From Streptomyces geranii (lineage in GTDB: Bacteria > Actinomycetota > Actinomycetes > Streptomycetales > Streptomycetaceae): a stretch of 64,000 nucleotides of DNA. The translations under genes were made by a program, and so were the position numbers. The DNA is taken from positions 1 to 64,000 of the forward strand of contig NZ_PJME01000008.1 in the NCBI RefSeq assembly GCF_002954775.1, written 5' to 3'. Positions within the stretch are counted from its first letter, which is position 1. Each line of letters starts with the position of its first letter. Under the pieces are notes generated by a model. It saw nothing but the letters and a program-made list of their open reading frames with translations. It was not told where the DNA came from and did not search any database. Positions 8,907 through 16,363 of the stretch are shown here, one piece after another.

Positions 8907-8927
8907 TCACGACTGGAGTAGTCACGA
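8898..8927 (+). repeat. 15-bp tandem duplication spanning the Mrr-gene stop codon
   Basis: CTGGAGTAGTCACGA occurs twice head to tail (8898-8912 and 8913-8927). The first copy carries the TAG stop of the Mrr-like gene. The pattern looks like a slippage or insertion-scar duplication. Confidence 0.8.
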
Positions 8928-8935
8928 GCTGACGA

Positions 8936-8980
8936 CGAAGGCCCGAAGCCGCAAGAGAAAGTTGCGGCTTCGGGCCTTCG
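8936..8980 (+). terminator. Strong terminator hairpin after the Mrr-like gene
   Basis: A perfect 19-bp stem starting CGAAGGCCCGAAGCCGCAA with a 7-base loop. It lies 30 bases after the Mrr-like stop and faces the convergent sortase gene, so it may terminate both directions. Confidence 0.88.
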
Positions 8981-8990
8981 CCATGCTAAC

Positions 8991-9017
8991 GACAGACCCC
9001 CTCGCAGGGGGTCTGTC
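8991..9017 (-). terminator. Terminator at the end of the first sortase gene
   Basis: GACAGACCCCC and GGGGGTCTGTC form a perfect 11-bp stem with a 5-base loop, overlapping the stop codon of the sortase gene at 9016. Confidence 0.75.
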
Positions 9018-9765
9018 ACCGCAACTCCTCCGGCACCGTCCGCTCCGAGTCCACCTTCTCCACCCGCACCAGCTCCCCCCACACGATGTACCGGTACTCC
9101 GACGTGAACACCGGCGTGCAGGTCGTCAGCGTGATGTACCGGCCCGCCTTCCGTTTCCCCGACTCCTTCGGGATCGGCGACAGCACCTGGACGTTGTACT
9201 TCGACGTCTCGGGGAGGGTCTCGTAGACCTTGTAGACGTACCACTCGTTCTTCGTCTCGAAGACGATCGGGTCGCCCACCTTCAGCTTGTCGATGTTGTG
9301 GAACTTGGCGCCGTGGCCGTCCCGATGGGCCGCCAGGGTGAAGTTGCCCGTCTTCGACTGCGGGAGCGCCGACTTGATGGGGTCCGTGTAGTAGCCGGCC
9401 ACGCCGTCGTTCAGGACGCTCGACGACGTGCCCTTCTTGACCAGGACCTCGCCGTTCTTCATGGCCGGGACATGCAGGAAGCCGATGCCGTCCTTGGTGT
9501 CCAGGGCGCCGGGACCCGTGTCCGGGTCGGCCCAGTGGTCGCGTACCTCGTCGCCCTGTTTGTTCGCCTCGCGGTCCGCGACGACGTTCGTCCACCAGAG
9601 CGAGTACGCCACGAACAGGCCGAGCACCAGGCCCGCCGTGATGAGGAGTTCGCCGAAAACACTCACCGCGGTGGCCAGTTTGCCGACCGCCCGCCCGGGG
9701 CGGGCCCGCGACGGGGAGACAGGCGCCTGCGCGGTCTGCTCGTCGTGGTCCGTCGTCGCTGCCAC
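9016..9765 (-). CDS. srtE2: Class E sortase (SrtE2-like)
   Basis: A membrane-anchored transpeptidase of 249 residues. One signal-anchor helix lies at about residues 32-55. The sortase barrel has the catalytic His in LAAHRDG, Cys in YITLTTCTP and Arg in SEYRYIVWG. The Tyr-containing strand YRYIVWGEL is typical of class E enzymes, which in Streptomyces cleave LAxTG signals and attach long chaplins to peptidoglycan. It is the last gene of a leftward run with a second sortase (57 bp upstream) and matches the srtE1-srtE2 tandem known in S. coelicolor. Which copy is E1 or E2 is inferred from order. Confidence 0.9.
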   Translation of the reverse strand: MAATTDHDEQTAQAPVSPSRARPGRAVGKLATAVSVFGELLITAGLVLGLFVAYSLWWTNVVADREANKQGDEVRDHWADPDTGPGALDTKDGIGFLHVPAMKNGEVLVKKGTSSSVLNDGVAGYYTDPIKSALPQSKTGNFTLAAHRDGHGAKFHNIDKLKVGDPIVFETKNEWYVYKVYETLPETSKYNVQVLSPIPKESGKRKAGRYITLTTCTPVFTSEYRYIVWGELVRVEKVDSERTVPEELR

Positions 9766-9822
9766 TCTGCATCTGCCCTAACTGCTACTGCACGAGCCCG
9801 CCGTCGTCACCGTCACCACCAA

Positions 9823-11274
9823 CTACAGCAACGCATCCGGCTTGCCCTTGCTGCGCGGCCGTTCCTCGACCATCTTGCCCCACACGATCATCCGGTACTT
9901 GCTCGTGAACTCCGGCGTACACGTCGTGAGGGTGATGTAGCGGCCCGGCTCGGTGAAACCCGAGCCCTTGGGGATCGGGTCCAGCACGCTCGTGTTGCTC
10001 GGTGACGTGACCGGCAGGATCGCCTCCATCTTGTAGACGTAGTACTTGTCCTGCGTCTCCACGACGATCGCGTCGCCCTTCTTCAGCCGGTTGATGTACC
10101 GGAACGGCTCACCGTGCGTGTTGCGGTGACCCGCGAGCCCGAAGTTGCCGGTCGCCGCCGACGGCATCGCCGTCGTGAGACCGCCCTCCGCGTAGTGCCC
10201 GACCATCCCCCGGTCCAGCACCTTCTTCTTGCTGGTGCCCTCCGCGATCGGCACCACCACGTCCAGCTTCGGGATGTCCAGGATGGCGAACCCCTGCCCC
10301 GGCTCGAACACCCCCGGCGCCCGCTTCCCGCTCGCCCAGTCGTCCTGGAGGCTCGTCGTCTCGTTCCCGGCCTGCGCGTGCGCCCGCACGTTCGTCCACC
10401 ACAGCTGGTAGGTCACGAACAGCAGCATCAGTACGCCCGTGGTGATGAACACCTCGCCGATCGCCCGGCTCGCCATCACGGCCATGCCCGGCTTCTGCGC
10501 CCGCGCCGCCTGCCGAGCCGCCACCCGCGAAAGGGCCGCTCCCTCCGCAGCCACCACGGCCACCTCGGCGCCCGGACCCTCCGATGCCTCCAGAGGGCCT
10601 CCATGGCGCCCGTGACGGGCTTTGGCGGCCTTCCGGCGTGCCGCCCGCCCACCGGCCACCGAAGGGCCCTCAGAGGCGCCTGTGGCCCCTGTGGCGGCCG
10701 AGCCCGCCGACACCGAGCCCTCGTCGGGTATTCGCGGCAGATCCGCCAGCCGCAGCGCCACCGTCTCCTCGTCGACCGGCGGCACCACCGGCGAGGCCGC
10801 GCGAGGGGGCACGGCAGGGGACACGGGAGCGGCTGCCTGCGGGGCGGTCCGGGGGGCGGCCTGGAGGTGGGCGGCCTGAGGAGGCACCCGCCTCGCCGCC
10901 CGAGGAGCCGGGGCAGGAGCCGCGTACGGCACCTGCTCCTCGTACACCCCCACCTGCCAGTCCTGCGCGTACCCCCGCGATTCGTACTCCGACTCCGGCC
11001 CAGGCCCCCGGTGCTCCGCCGCGCCCTGTTCGGCGCCCTGCTCGGCCGAGGCGTCGTACGGCCGCGCATGGCCGCGCCTGCGCCGCCCGGTACCCGGCGC
11101 CGGATCGCTCCGCGGCGCCGGCAACGGGTCGCTCAACGGATCCGCCGGCCGTTCCGCCGGCGCCTCGAACGCGCCCGGCACCCCGTACGGCTCCTGCTGC
11201 CCGTACGAGGGTCCCTGGTCGCCGGTTTCTCCGTACGCGGAGCCGGACTCGCGCTCGGGGCGCACGGCGGTCAC
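9823..11274 (-). CDS. srtE1: Class E sortase with long disordered N-terminal region (SrtE1-like)
   Basis: A protein of 483 residues. About the first 250 are low-complexity, rich in Pro, Ala, Gln, Tyr and Gly, and probably cytoplasmic. A membrane helix follows (about 268-290), then the sortase domain. Catalytic residues are His in LAGHRNTHG, Cys in YITLTTCTPEF and Arg in SKYRMIVWG. The GTG start overlaps the stop of the upstream amidotransferase (GTGA), which fixes the long start and suggests coupled translation. The extended N-terminus is roughly twice the usual sortase leader and is the odd feature of this copy. Expected role is cell-wall anchoring of LAxTG proteins such as chaplins, alongside the 9016 gene. 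Confidence 0.88.
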   Translation of the reverse strand: MTAVRPERESGSAYGETGDQGPSYGQQEPYGVPGAFEAPAERPADPLSDPLPAPRSDPAPGTGRRRRGHARPYDASAEQGAEQGAAEHRGPGPESEYESRGYAQDWQVGVYEEQVPYAAPAPAPRAARRVPPQAAHLQAAPRTAPQAAAPVSPAVPPRAASPVVPPVDEETVALRLADLPRIPDEGSVSAGSAATGATGASEGPSVAGGRAARRKAAKARHGRHGGPLEASEGPGAEVAVVAAEGAALSRVAARQAARAQKPGMAVMASRAIGEVFITTGVLMLLFVTYQLWWTNVRAHAQAGNETTSLQDDWASGKRAPGVFEPGQGFAILDIPKLDVVVPIAEGTSKKKVLDRGMVGHYAEGGLTTAMPSAATGNFGLAGHRNTHGEPFRYINRLKKGDAIVVETQDKYYVYKMEAILPVTSPSNTSVLDPIPKGSGFTEPGRYITLTTCTPEFTSKYRMIVWGKMVEERPRSKGKPDALL

Positions 11275-11909
11275 GCCGAGGCCCTGCCCACCACCGGGGC
11301 GAGCCCCGACGACCTCGCCACGGCACCGCGGTCACCGCACTCCACCAGCCAGTTGGCCAGCATCAGGTGACCGTGCTCCGTCAGCACCGACTCGGGGTGG
11401 AACTGCACCCCCTCGACCGGCAGTTCACGGTGCCTGAGACCCATGATGATCCCGTCGTGCGTACGGGCCGTGACCTCCAGCTCGGCCGGGACCGTCTCCG
11501 GCTCCGCCGCGAGCGAGTGGTAGCGCGTCGCAGTGAACGGCGTGGGCAGGCCCGCGAAGACGCCCTTGCCCTCGTGTTCCACGAGGGACGTCTTGCCGTG
11601 CAGCAGCTCGGGCGCCCGGTCCACCACACCGCCGTACGCCACCTGCATCGACTGCATCCCCAGGCAGACCCCGAACACCGGCACCCCGGTGGCCGCACAG
11701 TGCCGCACCATCTCGATGCAGACCCCGGCCTCCTCGGGCGTACCAGGGCCCGGCGACAGCAGCACACCGTCGAAGCCGTCCTGCGCGTGCGCCGTCGACA
11801 CCTCGTCGTTGCGCAGCACCTCGCACTCGGCGCCCAGCTGGTAGAGGTACTGGACCAGGTTGAAGACGAAGCTGTCGTAGTTGTCGACGACGAGAATCCG
11901 GGCGCTCAC
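11271..11909 (-). CDS. pabA: Class I glutamine amidotransferase, TrpG/PabA type
   Basis: A protein of 212 residues. It starts ARILVVDNYDSFVFNLVQYL and contains the nucleophile-elbow motif PVFGVCLGMQS with the catalytic Cys, and the HPESVLTEHG motif with the catalytic His-x-Glu. Such subunits supply ammonia to a chorismate-using partner (anthranilate or aminodeoxychorismate synthase). No large subunit lies nearby. GTG 11909 is chosen because it begins the conserved first strand and overlaps the stop of the small gene upstream; an open frame continues to 12116 but would overlap that gene. The downstream end overlaps srtE1. TrpG versus PabA cannot be decided from sequence alone. Confidence 0.9.
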   Translation of the reverse strand: MSARILVVDNYDSFVFNLVQYLYQLGAECEVLRNDEVSTAHAQDGFDGVLLSPGPGTPEEAGVCIEMVRHCAATGVPVFGVCLGMQSMQVAYGGVVDRAPELLHGKTSLVEHEGKGVFAGLPTPFTATRYHSLAAEPETVPAELEVTARTHDGIIMGLRHRELPVEGVQFHPESVLTEHGHLMLANWLVECGDRGAVARSSGLAPVVGRASA

Positions 11910-12067
11910 TGGTCGTTCACCGTCACATCGTTGAAGGGGAGCAGGGGTTCGGCCCACGGGAAGACGTACTGGAAGAGCACATAGACCACCGCCAGCGCCA
12001 GCACGAGGGAGAGCAACGCCTTCACCCACGCGTTCCCCGGCAGATGCCGCCAGATCCAGCCGTACAT
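11906..12067 (-). CDS. Small membrane protein, 53 aa
   Basis: ATG 12067 follows GGAAGGGAC at good spacing and opens a 53-residue protein, MYGWIWRHLPG followed by a hydrophobic helix (ALLSLVLALAVVYVLFQYVF) and a short acidic tail NDVTVNDQ. Its stop overlaps the GTG of the amidotransferase gene (GTGA), which strongly supports translation. An ATG at 12088 is an alternative. I recognise no family. Its place between two sortase genes and coupling to a soluble amidotransferase make a sortase-associated membrane factor possible, but this is only inferred from position. Confidence 0.75.
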   Translation of the reverse strand: MYGWIWRHLPGNAWVKALLSLVLALAVVYVLFQYVFPWAEPLLPFNDVTVNDQ

Positions 12068-12131
12068 GCCGTCCCTTCCGTCGCCCACGGCACCCGACTC
12101 GCGGCACCGGACTCACGCGTACCTCACCAGA

Positions 12132-12848
12132 TTAACGGCGCAGCGCCGCAGGTTTCCCGGCCTCCACAGCCTGTGTGGAATCCAGGTGTGCCCAGACGAT
12201 CAGCCGGTGGCTGTGCCCCCACTCCGGATCGCACGTGGTCAGCGTGAGGTAACGACCCGAACGCGTGTACCCGCTCTTACGTGGCACAGGATCGATCACC
12301 TCAATGTCCGTGGGCACGGTTTTGTAGGGCCCTTTGTCGATCCGATACGTGAACCAGGTCGTCCCGTCCGTAAGCACGACCGCGTCCCCGCGCCGCAGCT
12401 CCGGAAAGTCCTTGAACGGATCGCCGTACGTACGCCGGTGGCCGGCGACCGAGAAGTTGCCCTCCTGACCGAGCCGCGCGGTGGTGGCGTAGTGGCCGAG
12501 GCCCTTCTTCAGAGTGCTGGTCCTCGTACCTTCGAGCACGGGCTTGTTCCACGTGAAACCAAAGCGCGGGATGTACATGATCGCGAAGGGCTTGCCCGAG
12601 GAGTACGGCCCCGGGGGCTTCGGCCCGGTCGGGGCCTCGCCGCTCGCGGGGGTGGGCGTCGGCTCGGGCGACGCCTGCGTGACCGCGCCCTTCGACCACT
12701 CGTCCCGCAGCCGATGGATCTGGTCGTCCATCTCGCCGTCGGCCTTCACCCCGGTCCAGAAGAGCACGTACACGACGAAGAGCACGATCACCGTGCCCAC
12801 CGTGACGCACAGTTCACTGACCGTCCTGATGATCACGCGCCCCGACAC
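12132..12848 (-). CDS. Third class E sortase-family protein
   Basis: A protein of 238 residues. A membrane helix (about 10-32) precedes a Pro-rich spacer and a sortase barrel with His in VAGHRRTYG, Cys in YLTLTTCDPEW and Arg in HSHRLIVWA. It differs from the other two in the CDPEWGHSHR substrate-groove region, so substrate choice may differ. It lies 64 bp upstream of the 53-aa gene, in the same leftward run as the srtE pair and pabA-like gene. GTG 12848 is taken as start; GTG 12836 is an alternative. A one-mismatch parS sequence is embedded at 12546. Confidence 0.85.
   Translation of the reverse strand: MSGRVIIRTVSELCVTVGTVIVLFVVYVLFWTGVKADGEMDDQIHRLRDEWSKGAVTQASPEPTPTPASGEAPTGPKPPGPYSSGKPFAIMYIPRFGFTWNKPVLEGTRTSTLKKGLGHYATTARLGQEGNFSVAGHRRTYGDPFKDFPELRRGDAVVLTDGTTWFTYRIDKGPYKTVPTDIEVIDPVPRKSGYTRSGRYLTLTTCDPEWGHSHRLIVWAHLDSTQAVEAGKPAALRR
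12546..12559. promoter_or_regulatory. Degenerate parS (one mismatch) inside a sortase gene
   Basis: GTTCCACGTGAAAC differs from the parS consensus GTTTCACGTGAAAC at one base. It lies in the coding sequence of the third sortase. ParB may bind it weakly. Confidence 0.5.
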
Positions 12849-12883
12849 AGGCCCCCCAGTGGTGAGCTACCCGGCTGTTCCGG

Positions 12884-13663
12884 CTACTCCACAGGCTTCG
12901 CGTACTGCAGATCCACTGTGCCCGAGTACCCGGGCAGAGTCACCGTCCCGTCCTCGTCGACCTGCCAGCCGAGCCCGTAGACGTTGACGTAGACCATGTA
13001 GTTCTGGATCGCCTTGGACGCCGAGAGCGCGTTCCGCAGCTTCTCCGGGTCACCCACCGCGGTGATCTTGTACGGGGGTGAGTAGACGCGTCCCTGGAGG
13101 ATCAGGGTGTTGCCCACGCAGCGGACCGCGCTGGTGGAGATCAGCCGCTGGTCCATGACCTTGATGCCCTTGGCGCCGCCCTGCCACAGGGCGTTCACGA
13201 CGGCCTGGAGGTCCTGCTGGTGGATGACCAGGTAGTCGGGCTGCGGCTCGGGGTAGCCGGGGAGCTTCGCGGTGGCGTTCGGCGGGGCGTCGTTGAGCGT
13301 GACCGTGAGGGCCTCGCCCTTGAGTTTCTGGGTGCCCGCGGCCTTCTCCAGCGCCGCCAGCTTGGCGTCCTCGGCCTCGGTGCTGCCGTCGTCGCGCTCG
13401 GCGAGCGCCTCGACGTCGCCGCGCAGGGCCGCGTTGGACTCGTCGAGCCGGCCGTTCTTGTGGCTGCGCTCCTGGATGAGGTCCGAGAGCCGCAGCAGGG
13501 AGGCGTCCGTGCGGATGTTCGTGCCCTTGGCCGTGTCGAAGCTCGTGAAGAAAATCAGCCCGGCGAGAGCGAAGACCCCCACGGTGAGCACCCGGACCGG
13601 GCGGAAACGGCGGTTACCGGCGGGACTGGATTCCGTACCGGGGGAGTCGGCAGAATTGCTCAA
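12884..13663 (-). CDS. DUF881 family protein
   Basis: A protein of 259 residues. An N-terminal membrane helix (about 27-45) precedes a coiled-coil region (about 50-120, DLIQERSHKNGRLDESNAAL onward) and the DUF881 domain: DYLVIHQQDLQAVVNALWQ, GGAKGIKVMDQRLIS, RVYSPPYKITAVGDP and the final VYVNVYGLGWQVDE block. DUF881 proteins resemble the Bacillus YlxW/YlxX group, often near division genes. Here it is divergent from crgA across about 140 bp, consistent with a division or envelope role. Biochemical function is unknown. It may head the leftward sortase run, being only 35 bp from it. Confidence 0.9.
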   Translation of the reverse strand: MSNSADSPGTESSPAGNRRFRPVRVLTVGVFALAGLIFFTSFDTAKGTNIRTDASLLRLSDLIQERSHKNGRLDESNAALRGDVEALAERDDGSTEAEDAKLAALEKAAGTQKLKGEALTVTLNDAPPNATAKLPGYPEPQPDYLVIHQQDLQAVVNALWQGGAKGIKVMDQRLISTSAVRCVGNTLILQGRVYSPPYKITAVGDPEKLRNALSASKAIQNYMVYVNVYGLGWQVDEDGTVTLPGYSGTVDLQYAKPVE

Positions 13664-13805
13664 CGTACCCTTATCTCCTTCGGCGCCGCGGAAGCACTAC
13701 GCTAACGGACGCCCGGGGGAGCACTAAGTGTCCCCTTGTACGCTGCCCCCGAGCCCGACCCAGTTACCTGCGCGGCCACGCAGCGCATCGACAGGAGAGA
13801 CCCTC

Positions 13806-14060
13806 GTGCCGAAGTCACGTATCCGCAAGAAGGCCGACTACACGCCGCCGCCCGCCAAGCAGGCGACGGCCATCAAACTGAACAGCCGCGGCTGGGTCGC
13901 ACCGGTCATGCTGGCGATGTTCCTCATCGGCCTGGCCTGGATCGTCCTCTTCTATGTGACCGACGGCACGCTGCCGATCGACTCACTGGACAACTGGAAC
14001 ATCGTGGTGGGCTTCGGCTTCATCGCCGCGGGGTTCGGCGTCTCCACGCAGTGGAAGTAG
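13806..14060 (+). CDS. crgA: Cell division protein CrgA
   Basis: A small protein of 84 residues with the CrgA layout: basic N-terminus [15 protein letters not shown], then two membrane helices (about 32-53 and 64-80) separated by a short loop. GTG 13806 is chosen because GACAGGAGAG sits about 8 bases upstream and it begins the conserved PKSRIRKK sequence. CrgA coordinates FtsZ and septal peptidoglycan synthesis; in Streptomyces it delays septation in aerial hyphae. It is divergent from the DUF881 gene and followed by a 325-bp gap carrying DnaA-box-like sequences. Confidence 0.94.
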   Translation: MPKSRIRKKADYTPPPAKQATAIKLNSRGWVAPVMLAMFLIGLAWIVLFYVTDGTLPIDSLDNWNIVVGFGFIAAGFGVSTQWK

Positions 14061-14096
14061 GGCCTCTCAGGGCTCTGCCCAGGGCTTTTCGCTGAG

Positions 14097-14105
14097 TTAT
14101 CCACA
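14097..14105 (+). promoter_or_regulatory. DnaA box (TTATCCACA) away from oriC
   Basis: An exact match to the classical E. coli R-type box TTATCCACA, about 20 kb from oriC. Confidence 0.6.
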
Positions 14106-14151
14106 GCCAGGGTCCAATTTCCACACCCCACCTGGGGAAAAGACGACGATC

Positions 14152-14160
14152 TGTGGATAA
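14152..14160 (-). promoter_or_regulatory. DnaA box (TTATCCACA on the minus strand) away from oriC
   Basis: TGTGGATAA, inverted relative to the box at 14097 and 46 bp from it. The two face each other across a GC-rich spacer. Confidence 0.6.
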
Positions 14161-14300
14161 CTCATCGAGGGTTGACGCCGGTACGACTGACACACCGGTA
14201 ACCGTAAGCCTGTTCGCCCCCTGTCTGACCTGGGGAAACTCCGGTCGGTGACAGGGGGCACAGCTGTTCCCGCACACTGTGCACAGGTAGCGCCACGGAC

Positions 14301-14309
14301 TGTGGACAA
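14301..14309 (-). promoter_or_regulatory. DnaA box (TTGTCCACA on the minus strand) away from oriC
   Basis: TGTGGACAA is an exact inverse of the Streptomyces DnaA-box consensus and the third such site in this gap. Confidence 0.6.
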
Positions 14310-14338
14310 CAGGCACCCAGTGACAGGAGTGACCTGTC

Positions 14339-14359
14339 GGGGCGCCTCGCCGGCGCCCC
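14339..14359 (-). terminator. Terminator after the rhomboid gene
   Basis: GGGGCGCC and GGCGCCCC form a perfect 8-bp stem with a 5-base loop, 27 bases past the rhomboid stop. Confidence 0.6.
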
Positions 14360-14385
14360 TTGCCGACGCTCCTTGCCGGGTCGCG

Positions 14386-15282
14386 CTAGAGCAGCTGGCC
14401 TGTGCGGATCAGTGTCATCACGAGCACCGCGACCAGGACCACCGCGCAGACGCCGTACTGGACCAGGGACCGGCGCTCGCGCGGGGCGTGGACCATGGCG
14501 TAGCCGATGACGACGCCGGCGACGAGGCCGCCGATGTGGGCCTGCCAGGCGATGTTGAGCGGGCCGAAGGTGAAGATGAGGTTGATCACCAGCAGGGCGA
14601 GGATCGGCCGCATGTCGTAGTTGAGGCGGCGCATCAGGACGGCGGTCGCGCCGAAGAGGCCGAAGATGGCGCCGGAGGCGCCGAGCGACGGCGTGGTCGG
14701 GGCCTCGATCAGATACGTCAGCGCGCTGCCGGCGAGGCCTGAGACGACGTACAGCGTGAGGTAGCGGGCGCGGCCGAGGGCGGCTTCCAGGGGGCCGCCG
14801 ATCCACCACAGGCTGAGCATGTTGAAGAGGATGTGCATGATGCTGCCGTGCAGGAACATCGAGGTCAGCAGGCGGTACCACTGGCCCTCGGCGACACCCT
14901 GTGCCGAGTCGAACTGCTGGTAGTAGGCGCTGCCGATGAGTTCGAAGCGTTGGGTGAACTGGTCGCCGAGTGTCAGCTGGACCAGGTAGGCGGCGAGGTT
15001 GATGCCGATCAGGATCTTGGTGAGGAGCCTGGGGTCGGCTGTGACGGTGCCGCCCGCGATGGTGCGGGGGGTGGAGGCGTTCGGCGCGTGTCCGGTGCCC
15101 GAGCCGTTGCGCACGCACTCGGGGCACTGGAAGCCGACGGAGGCGTTGACCATGCACTCGGGGCAGATGGGGCGTTCGCAGCGGGTGCAGCGGATGCCTG
15201 TCTCGCGGTCCGGGTGGCGGTAGCAGGTGGGCAGGCTGGGGGCGTCCTGTGGGCCCTGCGGGCTGCCTGGCGCCTGGTCCAT
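14386..15282 (-). CDS. Rhomboid-family intramembrane serine protease with N-terminal zinc-binding motif
   Basis: A protein of 298 residues. The first about 60 contain a Cys/His cluster (CYRHPDRETGIRCTRCERP then CPECMVN and CPECVRNG) resembling a B-box-like zinc ribbon. Six or seven membrane helices follow, with the catalytic Ser in GASGAIFG and the catalytic His in AHIGGLVAG, plus the HILFNMLSLWWIG motif of the family. It should cleave membrane proteins within the bilayer; substrates are unknown. It is transcribed leftward after the cyclophilin gene, with a terminator between them, so it likely has its own promoter. Confidence 0.92.
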   Translation of the reverse strand: MDQAPGSPQGPQDAPSLPTCYRHPDRETGIRCTRCERPICPECMVNASVGFQCPECVRNGSGTGHAPNASTPRTIAGGTVTADPRLLTKILIGINLAAYLVQLTLGDQFTQRFELIGSAYYQQFDSAQGVAEGQWYRLLTSMFLHGSIMHILFNMLSLWWIGGPLEAALGRARYLTLYVVSGLAGSALTYLIEAPTTPSLGASGAIFGLFGATAVLMRRLNYDMRPILALLVINLIFTFGPLNIAWQAHIGGLVAGVVIGYAMVHAPRERRSLVQYGVCAVVLVAVLVMTLIRTGQLL

Positions 15283-15340
15283 GGGATCCCCTAAGTCCTT
15301 AGGTCCGTCGTCGTACGGTTCGTCGTCGTATGCAATGCAC

Positions 15341-15372
15341 CGCCCCGCCCATCCTTACGGATGAGCGGGGCG
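15341..15372 (-). terminator. Terminator after the cyclophilin gene
   Basis: CGCCCCGC and GCGGGGCG pair, with an internal ATCC/GGAT extension around a TTAC loop, about 60 bases past the cyclophilin stop. Confidence 0.7.
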
Positions 15373-15433
15373 TTTGGTTCCCTGCCGGCTCCCTTCGGAC
15401 GGAGCCGGTGGGAGGCGTTGCGGGGTGTGGGTC

Positions 15434-15961
15434 CTAGCGCTTCTCGACGACGACCGACTCGATGACCACGTCGCTGACGGGGCGGTCGGTGCGCGGGTTG
15501 GTCGCCGTGGTGGCGATGGCGTCGACGATCTTCTGGCTGGCCGCGTCGGTGATCTCACCGAAGATGGTGTGCTTGCGGGTCAGCCAGGCCGTCGGGGAGA
15601 CGGTGATGAAGAACTGTGAGCCGTTGGTGGCCGGGCCGGCGTTGGCCATGGCCAGGAGGTACGGCTTGTCGAAGCGGAGGTCCGGGTGGAACTCGTCCTC
15701 GAACTGGTAGCCGGGGCCGCCGGTGCCGTTGCCGAGGGGGTCGCCGCCCTGGATCATGAATCCGCTGATCACCCGGTGGAAGACCGTGCCGTCGTAGAGC
15801 TTGTCCTTGGACTTCTCACCGGTCGTCGGGTTGGTCCACTCACGCTCACCGGTGGCGAGTTCGACGAAGTTCTGGACCGTCTTGGGCGCGTGGTTCGGCA
15901 GGAGCCGGACTTCGATGTCGCCGTGGTTGGTCTTCAGGGTGGCGTAAAGCTGCTCGGCCAC
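15434..15961 (-). CDS. cypA: Peptidyl-prolyl cis-trans isomerase, cyclophilin type
   Basis: A cytoplasmic cyclophilin of 175 residues. The signature FHRVISGFMIQGGDP contains the catalytic Arg, and the LLAMANAGPATNGSQFFIT stretch carries the Gln/Phe residues of the active site. A short insertion (REWTNPTTGEKSKDKLYDG) is typical of actinobacterial forms. GTG 15961 starts the conserved AEQLYATLKTNHGDIEVRL and follows GGAAGGCAG; the frame stays open to 16216 but the extra residues are not family-like. It catalyses proline isomerisation during folding. It is divergent from the DUF5324 gene. Confidence 0.94.
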   Translation of the reverse strand: MAEQLYATLKTNHGDIEVRLLPNHAPKTVQNFVELATGEREWTNPTTGEKSKDKLYDGTVFHRVISGFMIQGGDPLGNGTGGPGYQFEDEFHPDLRFDKPYLLAMANAGPATNGSQFFITVSPTAWLTRKHTIFGEITDAASQKIVDAIATTATNPRTDRPVSDVVIESVVVEKR

Positions 15962-16363
15962 GATCTGCCTTCCGTTGTCCTCTTGTGACTCCCAGATCCT
16001 TGCACGGTCCACGCCGTGCGTCGCCCGGCACCCTCCTCCGAGCGAAATTCGGGCGATTCCGCTTGCGCGTCGGGCGCTGCGGAGAAAACCGGTCGAGTGG
16101 GCGCCGAGTAGGCACAGGACGGGGGCGCGGGGCTGCGATCCGTGGCATTGTCGACGACAAGCTCTTGTTGCCCTGTATTCATCGCTATTGCATGTGATCG
16201 TCATCCGCTGCCACATGCGACCGGTTCGGTGCCGTCAGTCCCGCGTGATCGGCCGTCCATGACCCGGATGCCCGCCCTCGCATGCCCCGTGTCGTATTGC
16301 CGGGCATGATCCGTCAAAGGGTGGAGAGTCGAATAACCGTACGCCACCGAGGAGGAGGATCCT
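15962..16363. other. Divergent promoter region between cyclophilin and DUF5324 genes
   Basis: About 400 bp with no supported gene. A 6-bp inverted repeat GCACGG/CCGTGC lies near 16002-16019 close to the cyclophilin start. The GAGGAGGAGG ribosome site for the right-hand gene lies at its right edge. I see no other clear signal. Confidence 0.6.

Larger units (their letters stand above)
14061..14385. other. Intergenic stretch between crgA and the rhomboid gene with DnaA-box-like sites
   Basis: The gap lies between convergent genes and shows no credible ORF. It holds three 9-mers close to or equal to DnaA boxes (14097, 14152, 14301), a 10-bp inverted repeat GCCCCCTGTC/GACAGGGGGC (14216-14225 and 14250-14259), and a terminator at 14339-14359. 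Confidence 0.7.

Noticed and set aside
14245-14309. Possible short ORF in the crgA-rhomboid gap
   Set aside because: No start with ribosome site and no conserved features; the sequence is better explained by DnaA boxes and hairpins.
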